Positions 1 to 14,000 of a DNA stretch of 64,000 bases are shown in pieces. The DNA comes from Hetaerina americana (Eukaryota > Arthropoda > Insecta > Odonata > Calopterygidae), in assembly GCA_022747635.1 (NCBI GenBank), contig JAKTNV010000063.1, positions 124,001-188,000 on the forward strand. The letters run 5' to 3'. The stretch's first letter is position 1. Each line of letters starts with the position of its first letter. A program made the position numbers and the translations under genes. Under the pieces are notes generated by a model. The model worked only from the letters and a program-made list of their open reading frames with translations. It had not been told where the DNA came from and did no database searches.

Positions 1-368
1 AGTGTTCCTCTTGAGGTATCAGCATTCTTGATTATTTGGTGTCCATTCTCCAAATCACGGTGTCCTTTCATTTTCTCGTTTCTTCATCAGACGCCTTAGA
101 TGGTCCATGTCTTTTGTATCTGTAAGAGAACGGATTAGTTCATACAAAATATACACTTAGTGTCAGTGGTTCCAAAGATCAAAATTTCGTCTACAATCAC
201 GGAATTGGCAGAGCAACGACATGTCGAAAACCAATGCACGCGATAGAGGACGAAGAACCGATGACTCGGAGCCAAAAACACCACAAAATTAATTCTAACC
301 GCGGAAATACGCCTAACCTTAATCGATATCCATTCCGACCCTAATGGTCCAAATCTAAACCTATCACT
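1..368. repeat. Representative monomer, head type C (actagtg/gaggtatcagc)
   Basis: First complete monomer in the phase used here. Type C monomers follow a preceding cactagtg junction (SpeI-like actagt) and read cctcttgaggtatcagc at their head. They usually carry ttcttgtttcttcatcagac near offset 80, then gccttagatgg, then tgtcag near 160. This copy has the acatgtcg form near offset 220 and the gatatccatt tail. Conserved landmarks in nearly all copies are ccgcgg, tcgatatcc or tcgaga near the end, and ggttccaaagatc in the middle. Confidence 0.95.
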
Positions 369-1104
369 AGTGTTCCTCTTGAGGTATCAGCATTCTTGAT
401 TATTTGGTGTCCATTCTCCAAATCACGGTGTCCTATCATTTTCTTGTTTCTTCATCAGACGCCTTAGATGGTCCATGTCTTTTGTATCTGTAAGAGAACG
501 GATTAGTTCATACAAAATATACACTTAGTGTCAGTGGTTCCAAAGATCAAAATTTCGTCTACAATCACGGAATTGGCAGAGCGACGAAGGGTCGAAAACC
601 AACCCACGCAATAGAGGACGAAGAACCGATCACTCGGAGCCAAAAACACCACAAAATTAATTCTAACCGCGGAAATACGCCTAACCTTAATCGATATCCA
701 TTCCGACCCTAATGGTCCAAATCTAAACCTATTACTAGTGTTCCTCTTGAGGTATCAGCATTCTTGATTATTTGGTTTCCATTCTCCAAATCACGGTGTC
801 CTTTCATTTTCTTGTTTCTTCATCAGACGCCTTAGATGGTCCATGTCTTTTGTATCTGTAAGAGAACGGATTAGTTCATAGAAAATATACACTTAGTGGC
901 AGTGGTTCCAAAGATCAAAATTTCGTCTACAATCACGGAATTGGCAGAGCGACGAAGGGTCGAAAACCAACCCACGCAATTGAGGACGAAGAACCGATGA
1001 CTCGGAGCCAAAAACACCACAAAATTAATTCTAACCGCGGAGATACGCCTAACCTTAATCGAGATACATTCCGACCCTAATGGTCCAAATCTAAACCTAT
1101 CGCA

Positions 1105-1472
1105 AGTGTTCCTCTTGAAGTGTCGGCATTCTTGATTATTTGGTGTCCATTCTCCAAATCACGGTGTCCTTTCATTTTCTTCTTTCTTCATCAGACGCCT
1201 TAGATGGTCCATGCCTTTTGTATCTGTAAGAGAACGGATTAGTTCATACAAAATATACACTTAGCGTCAGTGGTTCCAAAGATCAAAACTTCGTCTACAA
1301 TCACGGAATTGGCAGGGCGACGACATGTCGAAAACCAACCCACGCAATAGAGGACGAAGAACCGATCACTCGGAGCCAAAAACACCACAAAATTAAGTCT
1401 AACCGCGGAGATACGCCTAACCTTAATCGAGATACATTCCGACCCTAATGGTCCAAATCTAAACCTATCGCA
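1105..1472. repeat. Representative monomer, head type G (gcaagtg/gaagtgtcggc)
   Basis: Second main head type: junction tcgcaagtg, then cttgaagtgtcggc. Type G heads are linked to three versions of the site near offset 80: gtttcttcatcagacgcc, cattcttcatcagacgcctaag, or ctttcttcatcggacgtctaac. A consensus type G monomer counted by hand has 90 C, 66 G and 22 CpG in 368 bp (42.4% GC). Type C and G monomers are interspersed throughout, and their order is the basis for the higher-order repeats described here. Confidence 0.93.
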
Positions 1473-4400
1473 AGTGTTCCCTTTGAAGTGTCGGCATTCT
1501 TGATTATTTGGTGTCCATTCTCCAAATCACGGTGTCCTTTCATTTTCTTCATTCTTCATCAGACGCCTAAGATGGTCCATGTCTTTTGTATCTGTAAGAG
1601 AACGGATTAGTTCATACAAAATATACACTTGGTGTCAGTGGTTCCAAAGATCAAAACTTCGTCTACAATCACGGAATTGGCAGAGCGACGACATGTCGAA
1701 AACCAATCCACGCGATAGAGGACGGAGAACCGATGACTCGGAGCCAAAAACACCACAAAATTAATTCTAACCGCGGAAATACGCCTAACCTTAATCGATA
1801 TTCATTCCGACCCTAATGGTCCAAATCTAAACCTATCGCAAGTGTTCCTCTTGAAGTGTTGGCATTCTTGATTATTTGGTGTCCATTCTCCAAATCACGG
1901 TGTCCTTTCATTTTCTTCATTCTTCATCAGACGCCTAAGATGGTCCATGTCTTTTGTATCTGTAAGAGAACGGATTAGTTCATACAAAATATACACTTAG
2001 CGTCAGTGGTTCCAAAGATCAAAACTTCGTCTACAATCACGGAATTGGCAGAGCGACGACATGTCGAAAACCAATCCACGCAATAGAGGACGAAGAACCG
2101 ATCACTCGGAGCCAAAAACACCACAAAATTAAGTCTAACCGCGGAAATACGCCTAACCTTAATCGATATCCGTTCCGACCCTAATGGTCCAAATCTAAAC
2201 CTATCGCAAGTGTTCCTCTTGAAGTGTCAGCATTCTTGATTATTTGGTGTCCATTCTCCAAATCACGGTGTCCTTTCATTTTCTTCTTTCTTCATCAGAC
2301 GCCTTAGATGGTCCATGCCTTTTGTATCTGTAAGAGAACGGATTAGCTCATCCAAAATATACACTTAGCGTCAGTGGTTCCAAAGATCAAAACTTCGTCT
2401 ACAATCACGGGATTGGCAGAGCGACGACATGTCGAAAACCAACCCACGCAATGAAGGACAAAGAACCGATCACTCGGGGCCAAAAACACCACAAAATTAA
2501 GTCTAACCGCGGAGATACGCCTAACCTTAATCGAGATACATTCCGACCCTAATGGTCCAAATCTAAACCTATCGCAAGTGTTCCTCTTGAAGTGTCGGCA
2601 TTCTTGATTATTTGGTGTCCATTCTCCAAATCACGGTGTCCTTTCATTTTCTTGTTTCTTCATCAGACGCCTTAGATGGTCCATGTCTTTTGTATCTGTA
2701 AGAGAACGGATTAGTTCATACAAAATATACGCTTGGCGTCAGTGGTTCCAAAGATCAAAACTTCGTCTACAATCACGGAATTGGCAGAGCGACGACATGC
2801 CGAAAACCAACCCACGCAATAGAGGACGAAGAACCGATCACTCGGAGCCGAAAACACCACAAAATTAATTCTAACCGCGGAAATACGCCTAACCTTAATC
2901 GATATCCATTCCGACCCTAATGGTCCAAATCTAAACCTATCACTAGTGTTCCTCTTGAGGTATCAGCATTCTTGATTATTTGGTGTCCATTCTCCAAATC
3001 ACGGTGTCCTTTCATTTTCTTGTTTCTTCATCAGACGCCTTAGATGGTCCATGTCTTTTCTATCTGTAAGAGAACGGATTAGTTCATACAAAATATACAC
3101 TTAGCGTCAGTGGTTCCAAAGATCAAAACTTCGTCTACAATCACGGAATTGGCAGAGCGACGACATGTCGAAAACCAACCCACGCAATAGAGGACGAAGA
3201 ACCGATCACTCGGGGCCAAAAACACCACAAAATTAAGTCTAACCGCGGAGATACGCCTAACCTTAATCGAGATACATTCCGACCCTAATGGTCCAAATCT
3301 AAACCTATCGCAAGTGTTCCTCTTGAAGTGTCGGCATTCTTGATTATTTGGTGTCCATTCTCCAAATCACGGTGTCCTTTCATTTTCTTCATTCTTCATC
3401 AGACGCCTAAGATGGTCCATGTCTTTTGTATCTGTAAGAGAACGGATTAGTTCATACAAAATATACACTTAGTGTCAGTGGTTCCAAAGATCAAAACTTC
3501 GTCTACAATCACGGAATTGGCAGAGCGACGACATGTCGAAAACCAATCCACGCGATAGAGGACGAAGAACCGATGACTCGGAGCCAAAAACACCACAAAA
3601 TTAATTCTAACCGCGGAAATACGCCTAACCTTAATCGATATTCATTCCGACCCTAATGGTCCAAATCTAAACCTATCGCAAGTGTTCCTCTTGAAGTGTC
3701 GGCATTCTTGATTATTTGGTGTCCATTCTCCAAATCACGGTGTCCTTTCATTTTCTTCATTCTTCATCAGACGCCTAAGATGGTCCATGTCTTTTGTATC
3801 TGTAAGAGAACGGATTAGTTCATACAAAATATACACTTAGCGTCAGTGGTTCCAAAGATCAAAACTTCGTCTACAATCACGGAATTGGCAGAGCGACGAA
3901 GGGTCGAAAACCAACCCACGCAATAGAGGACGAAGAACCGATCACTCGGAGCCAAAAACACCACAAAATTAATTCTAACCGCGGAAATACGCCTAACCTT
4001 AATCGATATCCATTCCGACCCTAATGGTCCAAATCTAAACCTATCACTAGTGTTCCTCTTGAGGTATCAGCATTCTTGATTATTTGGTGTCCATTCTCCA
4101 AATCACGGTGTCCTTTCATTTTCTTCTTTCTTCATCAGACGCCTTAGATGGTCCATGTCTTCTGTATCTGTAAGAGAACGGATTAGTTCATAAAAAATAT
4201 ACACTTAGTGTCAGTGGTTCCAAAGATCAAAATTTCGTCTACAATCACGGAATTGGCAGAGCGACGACATGTCGAAAACAAACCCACGCAATAGAGGACG
4301 AAGAACCGATCACTCGGAGCCAAAAACACCACAAAATTAATTCTAACCGCGGAAATACGCCTAACCTTAATCGATATCCATTCCGACCCAAATGGTCCAA

Positions 4401-5064
4401 ATCTAAACCTATCGCAAGTGTTCCTCTTGAGGTATCAGCATTCTTGATTATTTGGTGTCCATTCTCCAAATCACGGTGTCTTTTCATTTTCTTGTTTCTT
4501 CATCAGACGCCTTAGATGGTCCATGTCTTTTGTATCTGTAAGAGAACGGATTAGTTCATACAAAATATACACTTAGCGTCAGTGGTTCCAAAGATCAAAA
4601 CTTCGTCTACAATCACGGAATTGGCAGAGCGACGACATGTCGAAAACCAACCCACGCAATAGAGGACGAAGAACCGATCACTCGGAGCCAAAAACACCAC
4701 AAAATTAAGTCTAACCGCGGAGATACGCCTAACCTTAATCGAGAATTATTCCGACCCTAATGGTCCAAATCTAAACCTATCGCAAGTGTTCCTCTTGAAG
4801 TGTCGGCATTCTTGATTATTTGTTGTCCATTCTCCAAATCACGGTGTCCTTTCATTTTCTTGTTTCTTCATCAGACGCCTTAGATGGTCCATGTCTTTTG
4901 TATCTGTAAGAGAACGGATTAGTTCATACAAAATATACACTTAGCGTCAGTGGTTCCAAAGATCAAAACTTCGTCTACAATCACGGAATTGGCAGAGCGA
5001 CGACATGTCGAAAACCAACCCACGCAATAGAGGACGAAGAACCGATCACTCGGAGCCAAAAACA

Positions 5065-8000
5065 CCACAAAATTAAGTCTAACCGCGGAGATACGCCTAA
5101 CGTTAATCGAGATACATTCCGACCCTTATGGTCCAAATCTAAACCTATCGCAAGTGTTCCTCTTGAAGTGTCGGCATTCTTGATTATTTGGTGTCAATTC
5201 TCCAAATCACGGTGTCCTTTCATTTTCTTCATTCTTCATCAGACGCCTTAGATGGTCCATGCCTTTTGTATCTGTAAGAGAACGGATTAGTTCATACAAA
5301 ATATACACTTAGTATCAGTGGTTCCAAAGATCAAAACTTCGTCTACAGTCACGGAATTGGCAGAGCGACGACATGTCGAAAACCAACCCACGCAATAGAG
5401 GACGAAGAACCGATCACTCGGGGCCAAAAACACCACAAAATTAAGTCTAACCGCGGAGATACGCCTAACCTTAATCGAGATACATTCCGACCCTAATGGT
5501 CCAAATCTAAACCTATCGCAAGTGTTCCTCTTGAAGTGTCGGCATTCTTGATTATTTGGTGTCCATTCTCCAAATCACGGTGTCCTTTCATTTTCTTCAT
5601 TCTTCATCAGACGCCTAAGATGGTCCATGTCTTTTGTATCTGTAAGAGAACGGATTAGTTCATACAAAATATACACTTAGCGTCAGTGGTTCCAAAGATC
5701 AAAACTTCGTCTACAATCACGGAATTGGCAGAGCGACGAAGGGTCGAAAACCAACCCACGCAATAGAGGACGAAGAACCGATCACTCGGAGCCAAAAACA
5801 CCACAAAATTAATTCTAACCGCGGAAATACGCCTAACCTTAATCGATATCCATTCCGACCCTAATGGTCCAAATCTAAACCTATCACTAGTGTTCCTCTT
5901 GAGGTATCAGCATTCTTGATTATTTGGTGTCCATTCTCCAAATCACGGTGTCCTTTCGTTTTCTTGTTTCTTCATCAGACGCCTTAGATGGTCCATGTCT
6001 TTTGTATCTGTAAGAGAACGGATTACTTCATAAAAAATATACACTTAGTGTCAGTGGTTCCAAAGATCAAAACTTCGTCTACAATCACGGAATTGGCAGA
6101 GCGACGAAGGGTCGAAAACCAACCCACGCAAAGAGGACGAAGAACCGATCACTCGGAGCCAAAAACACCACAAAATTAAGTCTAACCGCGGAGATACGCC
6201 TAACCTTAATCGATATCCATTCCGACCCTAATGGTCCAAATCTAAACCTATCGCAAGTGTTCCTCTTGAAGTGTCGGCATTCTTGATTATTTGGTGTCCA
6301 TTCTCCAAATCACGGTGTCCTTTCATTTTCTTCTTTCTTCATCGGACGTCTAACATGGTCCATGTCTTTTGTATCTGTAAGAGAACGGATTAGTTCATAC
6401 AAAATATACACTTAGCGTCAGTGGTTCCAAAGATCAAAACTTCGTCTACAATCACGGAATTGGCAGAGCGACGACATGTCGAAAACCAATCCACGCGATA
6501 GAGGACGAAGAACCGATGACTCGGAGCCAAAAACACCACAAAATTAATTCTAACCGCGGAAATACGCCTAACCTTAATCGATATCCATTCCGACCCTAAT
6601 GGTCCAAATCTAAACCTATCGCAAGTGTTCCTCTTGAAGTGTCGGCATTCTTGATTATTTGGTGTCCATTCTCCAAATCACGGTGTCTTTTCATTTTCTT
6701 GTTTCTTCATCAGACGCCTAAGATGGTCCATGTCTTTTGTATCTGTAAGAGAACGGATTAGTTCATACAAAATATACATTTAGTGTCAGTGGTTCCAAAG
6801 ATCAAAACTTCGTCTACAATCACGGAATTGGCAGAGCGACGACATGTCGAAAACCAATCCACGCGATAGAGGACGAAGAACCGATGACTCGGAGCCAAAA
6901 ACACCACAAAATTAAGTCTAACCGCGGAGATACGCCTAACCTTAATCGAGATACATTCCGACCCTTATGGTCCAAATCTAAACCTATCGCAAGTGTTCCT
7001 CTTGAAGTGTCGGCATTCTTGATTATTTGGTGTCCATTCTCCAAATCACGGTGTCCTTTCATTTTCTTCATTCTTCATCAGACGCCTTAGATGGTCCATG
7101 CCTTTTGTATCTGTAAGAGAACGGATTAGTTCATACAAAATATACACTTAGTATCAGTGGTTCCAAAGATCAAAACTTCGTCTACAGTCACGGAATTGGC
7201 AGAGCGACGACATGTCGAAAACCAACCCACGCAATAGAGGACGAAGAACCGATCACTCGGGGCCAAAAACACCACAAAATTAAGTCTAACCGCGGAGATA
7301 CGCCTAACCTTAATCGAGATACATTCCGACCCTAATGGTCCAAATCTAAACCTATCGCAAGTGTTCCTCTTGAAGTGTCGGCATTCTTGATTATTTGGTG
7401 TCCATTCTCCAAATCACGGTGTCCTTTCATTTTCTTCATTCTTCATCAGACGCCTAAGATGGTCCATGTCTTTTGTATCTGTAAGAGAACGGATTAGTTC
7501 ATACAAAATATACACTTAGCGTCAGTGGTTCCAAAGATCAAAACTTCGTCTGCAATCACGGAATTGGCAGAGCGACGAAGGGTCGAAAACCAACCCACGC
7601 AATAGAGGACGAAGAACCGATCACTCGGAGCCAAAAACACCACAAAATTAATTCTAACCGCGGAAATACGCCTAACCTTAATCGATATCCATTCCGACCC
7701 TAATGGTCCAAATCTAAACCTATCACTAGTGTTCCTCTTGAGGTATCAGCATTCTTGATTATTTGGTGTCCATTCTCCAAATCACGGTGTCCTTTCATTT
7801 TCTTGTTTCTTCATCAGACGCCTTAGATGGTCCATGTCTTTTGTATCTGTAAGAGAACGGATTACTTCATAAAAAATATACACTTAGTGTCAGTGGTTCC
7901 AAAGATCAAAACTTCGTCTACAATCACGGAATTGGCAGAGCGACGAAGGGTCGAAAACCAACCCACGCAAAGAGGACGAAGAACCGATCACTCGGAGCCA

Positions 8001-8742
8001 AAAACACCACAATATTAAGTCTAACCGCGGAGATACGCCTAACCTTAATCGATATCCATTCCGACCCTAATGGTCCAAATCTAAACCTATCGCAAGTGTT
8101 CCTCTTGAAGTGTCGGCATTCTTGATTATTTGGTGTCCATTCTCCAAATCACGGTGTCCTTTCATTTTCTTCTTTCTTCATCGGACGTCTAACATGGTCC
8201 ATGTCTTTTGTATCTGTAAGAGAACGGATTAGTTCATACAAAATATACACTTAGCGTCAGTGGTTCCAAAGATCAAAACTTCGTCTACAATCACGGAATT
8301 GGCAGAGCGACGACATGTCGAAAACCAATCCACGCGATAGAGGACGAAGAACCGATGACTCGGAGCCAAAAACACCACAAAATTAATTCTAACCGCGGAA
8401 ATACGCCTAACCTTAATCGATATCCATTCCGACCCTAATGGTCCAAATCTAAACCTATCGCAAGTGTTCCTCTTGAAGTGTCGGCATTCTTGATTATTTG
8501 GTGTCCATTCTCCAAATCACGGTGTCTTTTCATTTTCTTGTTTCTTCATCAGACGCCTAAGATGGTATATGTCTTTTGTATCTGTAAGAGAACGGATTAG
8601 TTCATACAAAATATACATTTAGTGTCAGTGGTTCCAAAGATCAAAACTTCGTCTACAATCACGGAATTGGCAGAGCGACGACATGTCGAAAACCAATCCA
8701 CGCGATAGAGGACGAAGAACCGATGACTCGGAGCCAAAAACA
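5065..8742. repeat. Tandem duplication of a five-monomer block (1,839 bp x 2)
   Basis: Paired rare variants lie 1,839 bp apart: cccttatgg at 5122 and 6961, tacagtcacgg at 5345 and 7184, the 1-bp loss giving cgcaaagagg near 6128 and 7967, and tacatttagtg near 6775 and 8614. The unit is five monomers with one shared 1-bp deletion, so the deletion predates the duplication. The outer ends are approximate. The last monomer of the first unit switches from one subfamily to another near 6905, which marks the likely crossover point. Confidence 0.85.
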
Positions 8743-8830
8743 CCACAAAATTAATTCTAACCGCGGAAATACGCCTAACCTTAATCGATATCCATTCCGA
8801 CCCTAATGGTCCAAATCTAAACCTATCGCA

Positions 8831-11038
8831 AGTGTTCCTCTTGAAGTGTCGGCATTCTTGATTATTTGGTGTCCATTCTCCAAATCACGGTGTCCTTTCA
8901 TTTTCTTGTTTCTTCATCAGACGCCTTAGATGGTCCATGCCTTTTGTATCTGTAAGAGAACGGATTAGTTCATACAAAATATACACTTAGCGTCAGTGGT
9001 TCCAAAGATCAAAACTTCGTCTACAATCACGGAATTGGCAGAGCGACGACATGTCGAAAACCAACCCACGCAATAGAGGACGAAGGAACGATCACTCGGA
9101 GCCAAAAACACCACAAAATTAAGTCTAACCGCGGAGATACGCCTAACCTTAATCGAGATACATTGCGACCCTATTGGTCCAAATCTAAACCTATCGCAAG
9201 TGTTCCTCTCTAAGTGTCGGCATTCTTGATTATTTGGTGTCCATTCTCCAAATCACGGTGTCCTTTCATTTTCTTCATTCTTCATCAGACGCCTAAGATG
9301 GTCCATGTCTTTTGTATCTGTAAGAGAACGGATTAGTTCATACAAAATATACACTTAGCGTCAGTGGTTCCAAAGATCAAAACTTCGTCTACAATCACGG
9401 AATTGGCAGAGCGACGACATGTCGAAAACCAATCCACGCGATAGAGGACGAAGAACTGATGACTCGGAGCCAAAAACACCACAAAATTAATTCTAACCGC
9501 GGAAATACGCCTAACCTTAATCGATATCCATTCCGACCCTAATGGTCCAAATCTAAACCTATCGCAAGTGTTCCTCTTGAAGTGTCGGCATTCTTGATTA
9601 TTTGGTGTCCATTCTCCAAATCACGGTGTCCTTTCATTTTCTTCATTCTTCATCAGACGCCTAAGATGGTCCATGTCTTTCGTATCTGTAAGAGAACGGA
9701 TTAGTTCATACAAAATATACACTTGGCGTCAGTGGTTCCAAAGATCAAAACTTCGTCTACAATCACGGAATTGGCAGAGCCACGAAGGGTCGAAAACCAA
9801 CCCACGCAATAGAGGACGAAGAACCGATGACTCGGAGCCAAAAACACCACAAAATTAAGTCTAACCGCGGAGATACGCCTAACCTTAATCGAGATACATT
9901 CCGACCCTAATGGTCCAAATCTAAACCTATCGCAAGTGTTCCTCTTGAAGTGTCGGCATTCTTGATTATTTGGTGTCCATTCTCCAAATCACGGTGTCCT
10001 TTCATTTTCTTCATTCTTCATCAGACGCCTAAGATGGTCCATGTCTTTTGTATCTGTAAGAGAACGGATTAGTTCATACAAAATATACACTTAGCGTCAG
10101 TGGTTCCAAAGATCAAAACTTCGTCTACAATCACGGAATTGGCAGAGCGACGACATGTCGAAAACCAATCCACGCGATAGAGGACGAAGAACCGATGACT
10201 CGGAGCCAAAAACACCACAAAATTAATTCTAACCGCGGAAATACGCCTAACCTTAATCGAGAATTATTCCGACCCTAATGGTCCAAATGTAAACCTATCC
10301 CTAGTGTTCCTCTTGAGGTATCAGCATTCTTGATTATTTGGTGTCCATTCTCCAAATCACGGTGTCCTTTCATTTTCTTGTTTCTTCATCTGACGCCTTA
10401 GATGGTCCATGTCTTTTGTATCTGTAAGAGAACGGATTAGTTCATACAAAATATACACTTAGTGTCAGTGGTTCCAAAGATCAAAACTTCGTCTACAATC
10501 ACGGAATTGGCAGAGCGACGACATGTCGAAAACCAATCCACGCGATAGAGGACGAAGAACCGATGACTCGGAGCCAAAAACACCACAAAATTAATTCTAA
10601 CCGCGGAAATACGCCTAACCTTAATCGATATCCGTTGCGACCCTAATGGTCCCAATCTAAACCTATCGCAAGTGTTCCTCTTGAAGTGTCGGCATTCTTG
10701 ATTATTTGGTGTCCATTCTCCAAATCACGGTGTCCTTTCATTTTCTTCATTCTTCATCAGACGCCTAAGATGGTCCATGTCTTTTGTATCTGTAAGAGAA
10801 CGGATTAGTTCCTACAAAATATACACTTAGCGTCGGGGGTTCCAAAGATCAAAACTTCGTCTACAATCACGGAATTGGCAGAGCGACGAAGGGTCGAAAA
10901 CCAACCCACGCAATAGAGGACGAAGAACCGATCACTCGGAGCCAAAAACACCACAAAATTAATTCTAACCGCGGAAATACGCCTAACCTTAATCGATATC
11001 CATTCCGACCCTAATGGTCCAAATCTAAACCTATCACT
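8831..11038. repeat. Core higher-order module, six-monomer version (monomers 25-30)
   Basis: The monomers carry, in order, the variants ccatgccttttg (near 8937), a cattcttc type, tctttcgtatc (near 9677), another cattcttc type, an inserted type C monomer, and cgtcggggg at 10831. The same ordered set appears seven more times in this window with five, seven or four members, so this is a version with one extra monomer. Confidence 0.7.
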
Positions 11039-14000
11039 AGTGTTCCTCTTGAGGTATCAGCTTTCTTGATTATTTGGTGTCCATTCTCCAAATCACGGTG
11101 TCCTTTCATTTTCTTGTTTCTTCATCAGACGCCTTAGATGGTCCATGTCTTTTGTATCTGTAAGAGAACGGATTAGTTCATACAAAATATACACTTAGTG
11201 TCAGTGGTTCCAAAGATCAAAATTTCGTCTACAATCACGGAATTGGCAGAGCGACGACATGTCGAAAACAAACCCACGCAATAGAGGACGAAGAACCGAT
11301 CACTCGGAGCCAAAAACACCACAAAATTAATTCTAACCGCGGAAATACGCCTAACCTTAATCGATATCCATTCCGACCCTAATGGTCCAAATCTAAACCT
11401 ATCACTAGTGTTCCTCTTGAGGTATCAGCATTCTTGATTATTTGGTGTCCATTCTCCAAATCACGGTGTCCTTTCATTTTCTTCTTTCTTCATCAGACGC
11501 CTTAGATGGTCCATGTCTTTTGTATCTGTAAGAGAACGGATTAGTTCATAAAAAATATACACTTAGTGTCAGTGGTTCCAAAGATCAAAATTTCGTCTAC
11601 AATCACGGAATTGGCAGAGCGACGAAGGGTCGAAAACCAACCCACGCAATAGAGGACGAAAAACCGATCACTCCGAGCCAAAAACACCACAAAATTAAGT
11701 TTAACCGCGGAGATACGCCTAACCTTAATCGAGATACATTCCGACCCTAATGGTCAAAATCTAAACCTATCGCAAGTGTTCCTCTTGAAGTGTCGGCATT
11801 CTTGATTATTTGGTGTCCATTCTCCAAATCACGGTGTCCTTTCATTTTCTTCTTTCTTCATCGGACGTCTAACATGGTCCATGTCTTTTGTATCTGTAAG
11901 AGAACGGATTAGTTCATACAAAATATACACTTAGCGTCAGTGGTTTCAAAGATCAAAACTTCGTCTACAATCACGGAATTGGCAGAGCGACGACATGTCG
12001 AAAACCAATCCACGCGATAGAGGACGAAGAACCGATCACTCGGAGCCAAAAACAAAAACAAAATTAAGTCTAACCGCGGAGATACGCCTAACCTTAATCG
12101 AGAATTATTCCGACCCTAACGGTCCAAATCTAAACCTATCGCAAGTGTTCCTCTTGAAGTGTCGGCATTCTTGATTATTTGGTGTCCATTCTCCAAATCA
12201 CGGTGTCCTTTCATTTTCTTCTTTCTTCATCGGACGTCTAACATGGTCCATGTCTTTTGTATCTGTAAGAGAACGGATTAGTTCATACAAAATATACACT
12301 TAGCGTCAGTGGTTCCAAAGATCAAAACTTCGTCTACAATCACGGAATTGGCAGAGCGACGACATGTCGAAAACCAATCCACGCGATAGAGGACGAAGAA
12401 CCGATGACTCGGAGCCAAAAACACCACAAAATTAATTCTAACCGCGGAAATACGCCTAACCTTAATCGAGAATTATTCCGACCCTAATGGTCCAAATCTA
12501 AACCTATCACTAGTGTTCCTCTTGAGGTATCAGCATTCTTGATTATTTGGTGTCCATTCTCCAAATCACGGTGTCCTTTCATTTTCTTGTTTCTTCATCA
12601 GACGCCTTAGATGGTCCATGTCTTTTGTATCTGTAAGAGAACGGATTAGTTCATAAAAAATATACACTTAGTGTCAGTGGTTCCAAAGATCAAAATTTCG
12701 TCTACAATCACGGAATTGGCAGAGCGACGACATGTCGAAAACCAATCCACGCGATAGAGGACGAAGAACCGATGACTCGGAGCCAAAAACACCACAAAAT
12801 TAATTCTAACCGCGGAAATACGCCTAACCTTAATCGAGAATTATTCCGACCCTAATGGTCCAAATCTAAACATATCACTAGTGTTCCTCTTGAGGTATCA
12901 GCATTCTTGATTATTTAGTGTCCATTCTCCAAATCACGGTGTCCTTTCATTTTCTTGTTTCTTCATCAGACGCCTTAGATGGTCCATGTCTTTAGTATCT
13001 GTAAGAGAACGGATTAGTTCATACAAAATATACACTTTGTGTCAGTGGTTCCCAAGATCAAAACTTCGTCTATAATCACGGAATTGGCAGAGCGACGACA
13101 TGTCGAAAACCAATCCACGCGATAGAGGACGAAGAACCGATGACTCGGAGCCAAAAACACCACAAAATTAATTCTAACCGCGGAAATACGCCTAACCTTA
13201 ATCGATATCCGTTCCGACCCTAATGGTCCAAATCTAAACCTATCACTAGTGTTCCTCTTAAGGTATCAGCATTCTTGATTATTTGGTGTCCATTCTCCAA
13301 ATCACGGTGTCCTTTCATTTTCTTGTTTCTTCATCAGACGCCTTAGATGGTCCATGTCTTTTGTATCTGTAAGAGAACGGATTAGTTCATACAAAATATA
13401 CACTTAGTGTCAGTGGTTCCAAAGATCAAAACTTCGTCTACAATCACGGAATTGGCAGAGCGACGACATGTCGAAAACCAATCCACGCGATAGAGGACGA
13501 AGAACCGATGACTCGGAGCCAAAAACACCACAAAATTAATTCTAACCGCGGAAATACGCCAAACCTTAATCGATATCCGTTCCGACCCTAATGGTCCAAA
13601 TCTAAACCTATCACTAGTGTTCCTCTTGAGGTATCAGCATTCTTGATTATTTGGTGTCCATTCTCCAAATCACGGTGTCCTTTCATTTGCTTGTTTCTTC
13701 ATCAGACGCCTTAGATGGTCCATGTCTTTTGTATCTGTAAGAGAACGGATTAGTTCATACAAAATATACACTTAGCGTCAGTGGTTCCAAAGATCAAAAC
13801 TTCGTCTACAATCACGGAATTGGCAGAGCGACGACATGTCGAAAACCAATCCACGCGATAGAGGACGAAGAACCGATCACTCGGAGCCAAAAACACCACA
13901 AAATTAAGTCTAACCGCGGAGATACGCCTAACCTTAATCGAGAATTATTCCGACCCTAATGGTCCAAATGTAAACCTATCGCAAGTGTTCCTCTTGAAGT

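Larger units (their letters stand above)
1..5152. repeat. Satellite monomers 1-14, no clear higher-order repeat
   Basis: Fourteen monomers with mixed head and tail types. I cannot find a multi-monomer unit repeated within this stretch by reading diagnostic variants. Some variants are private, such as aatgcacgcg near 233 and ctcggggcc near 2474 and 3210. Tails switch between gatatccatt, gatattcatt, gagatacatt and gagaattatt without an obvious order. Nothing other than satellite is present. Confidence 0.8.

Noticed and set aside
149..162. TATA-like caaaatatacac as a promoter
   Set aside because: AT-rich repeat sequence without any downstream gene or initiator; no basis for a promoter call.
165..180. 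B-box-like ggttccaaagatc as a Pol III promoter in every monomer
   Set aside because: Lacks the conserved RANTCC end and has no A box at a suitable distance.
181..205. CENP-B box in the ttcgtctacaatcacgg region
   Set aside because: The required spacing of TTCG, A and CGGG is not met, and the final CGGG is absent.
341..368. Telomere-related repeat (gaccctaatgg, and aaccctaatgg at 15791)
   Set aside because: A single short match per monomer, never tandem, so it is a coincidence of the satellite sequence.
1579..1764. Recurring 61-63 codon frames starting at atgtcttttgt in single monomers
   Set aside because: Present or absent according to one or two satellite variants; no sign of selection on the reading frame.
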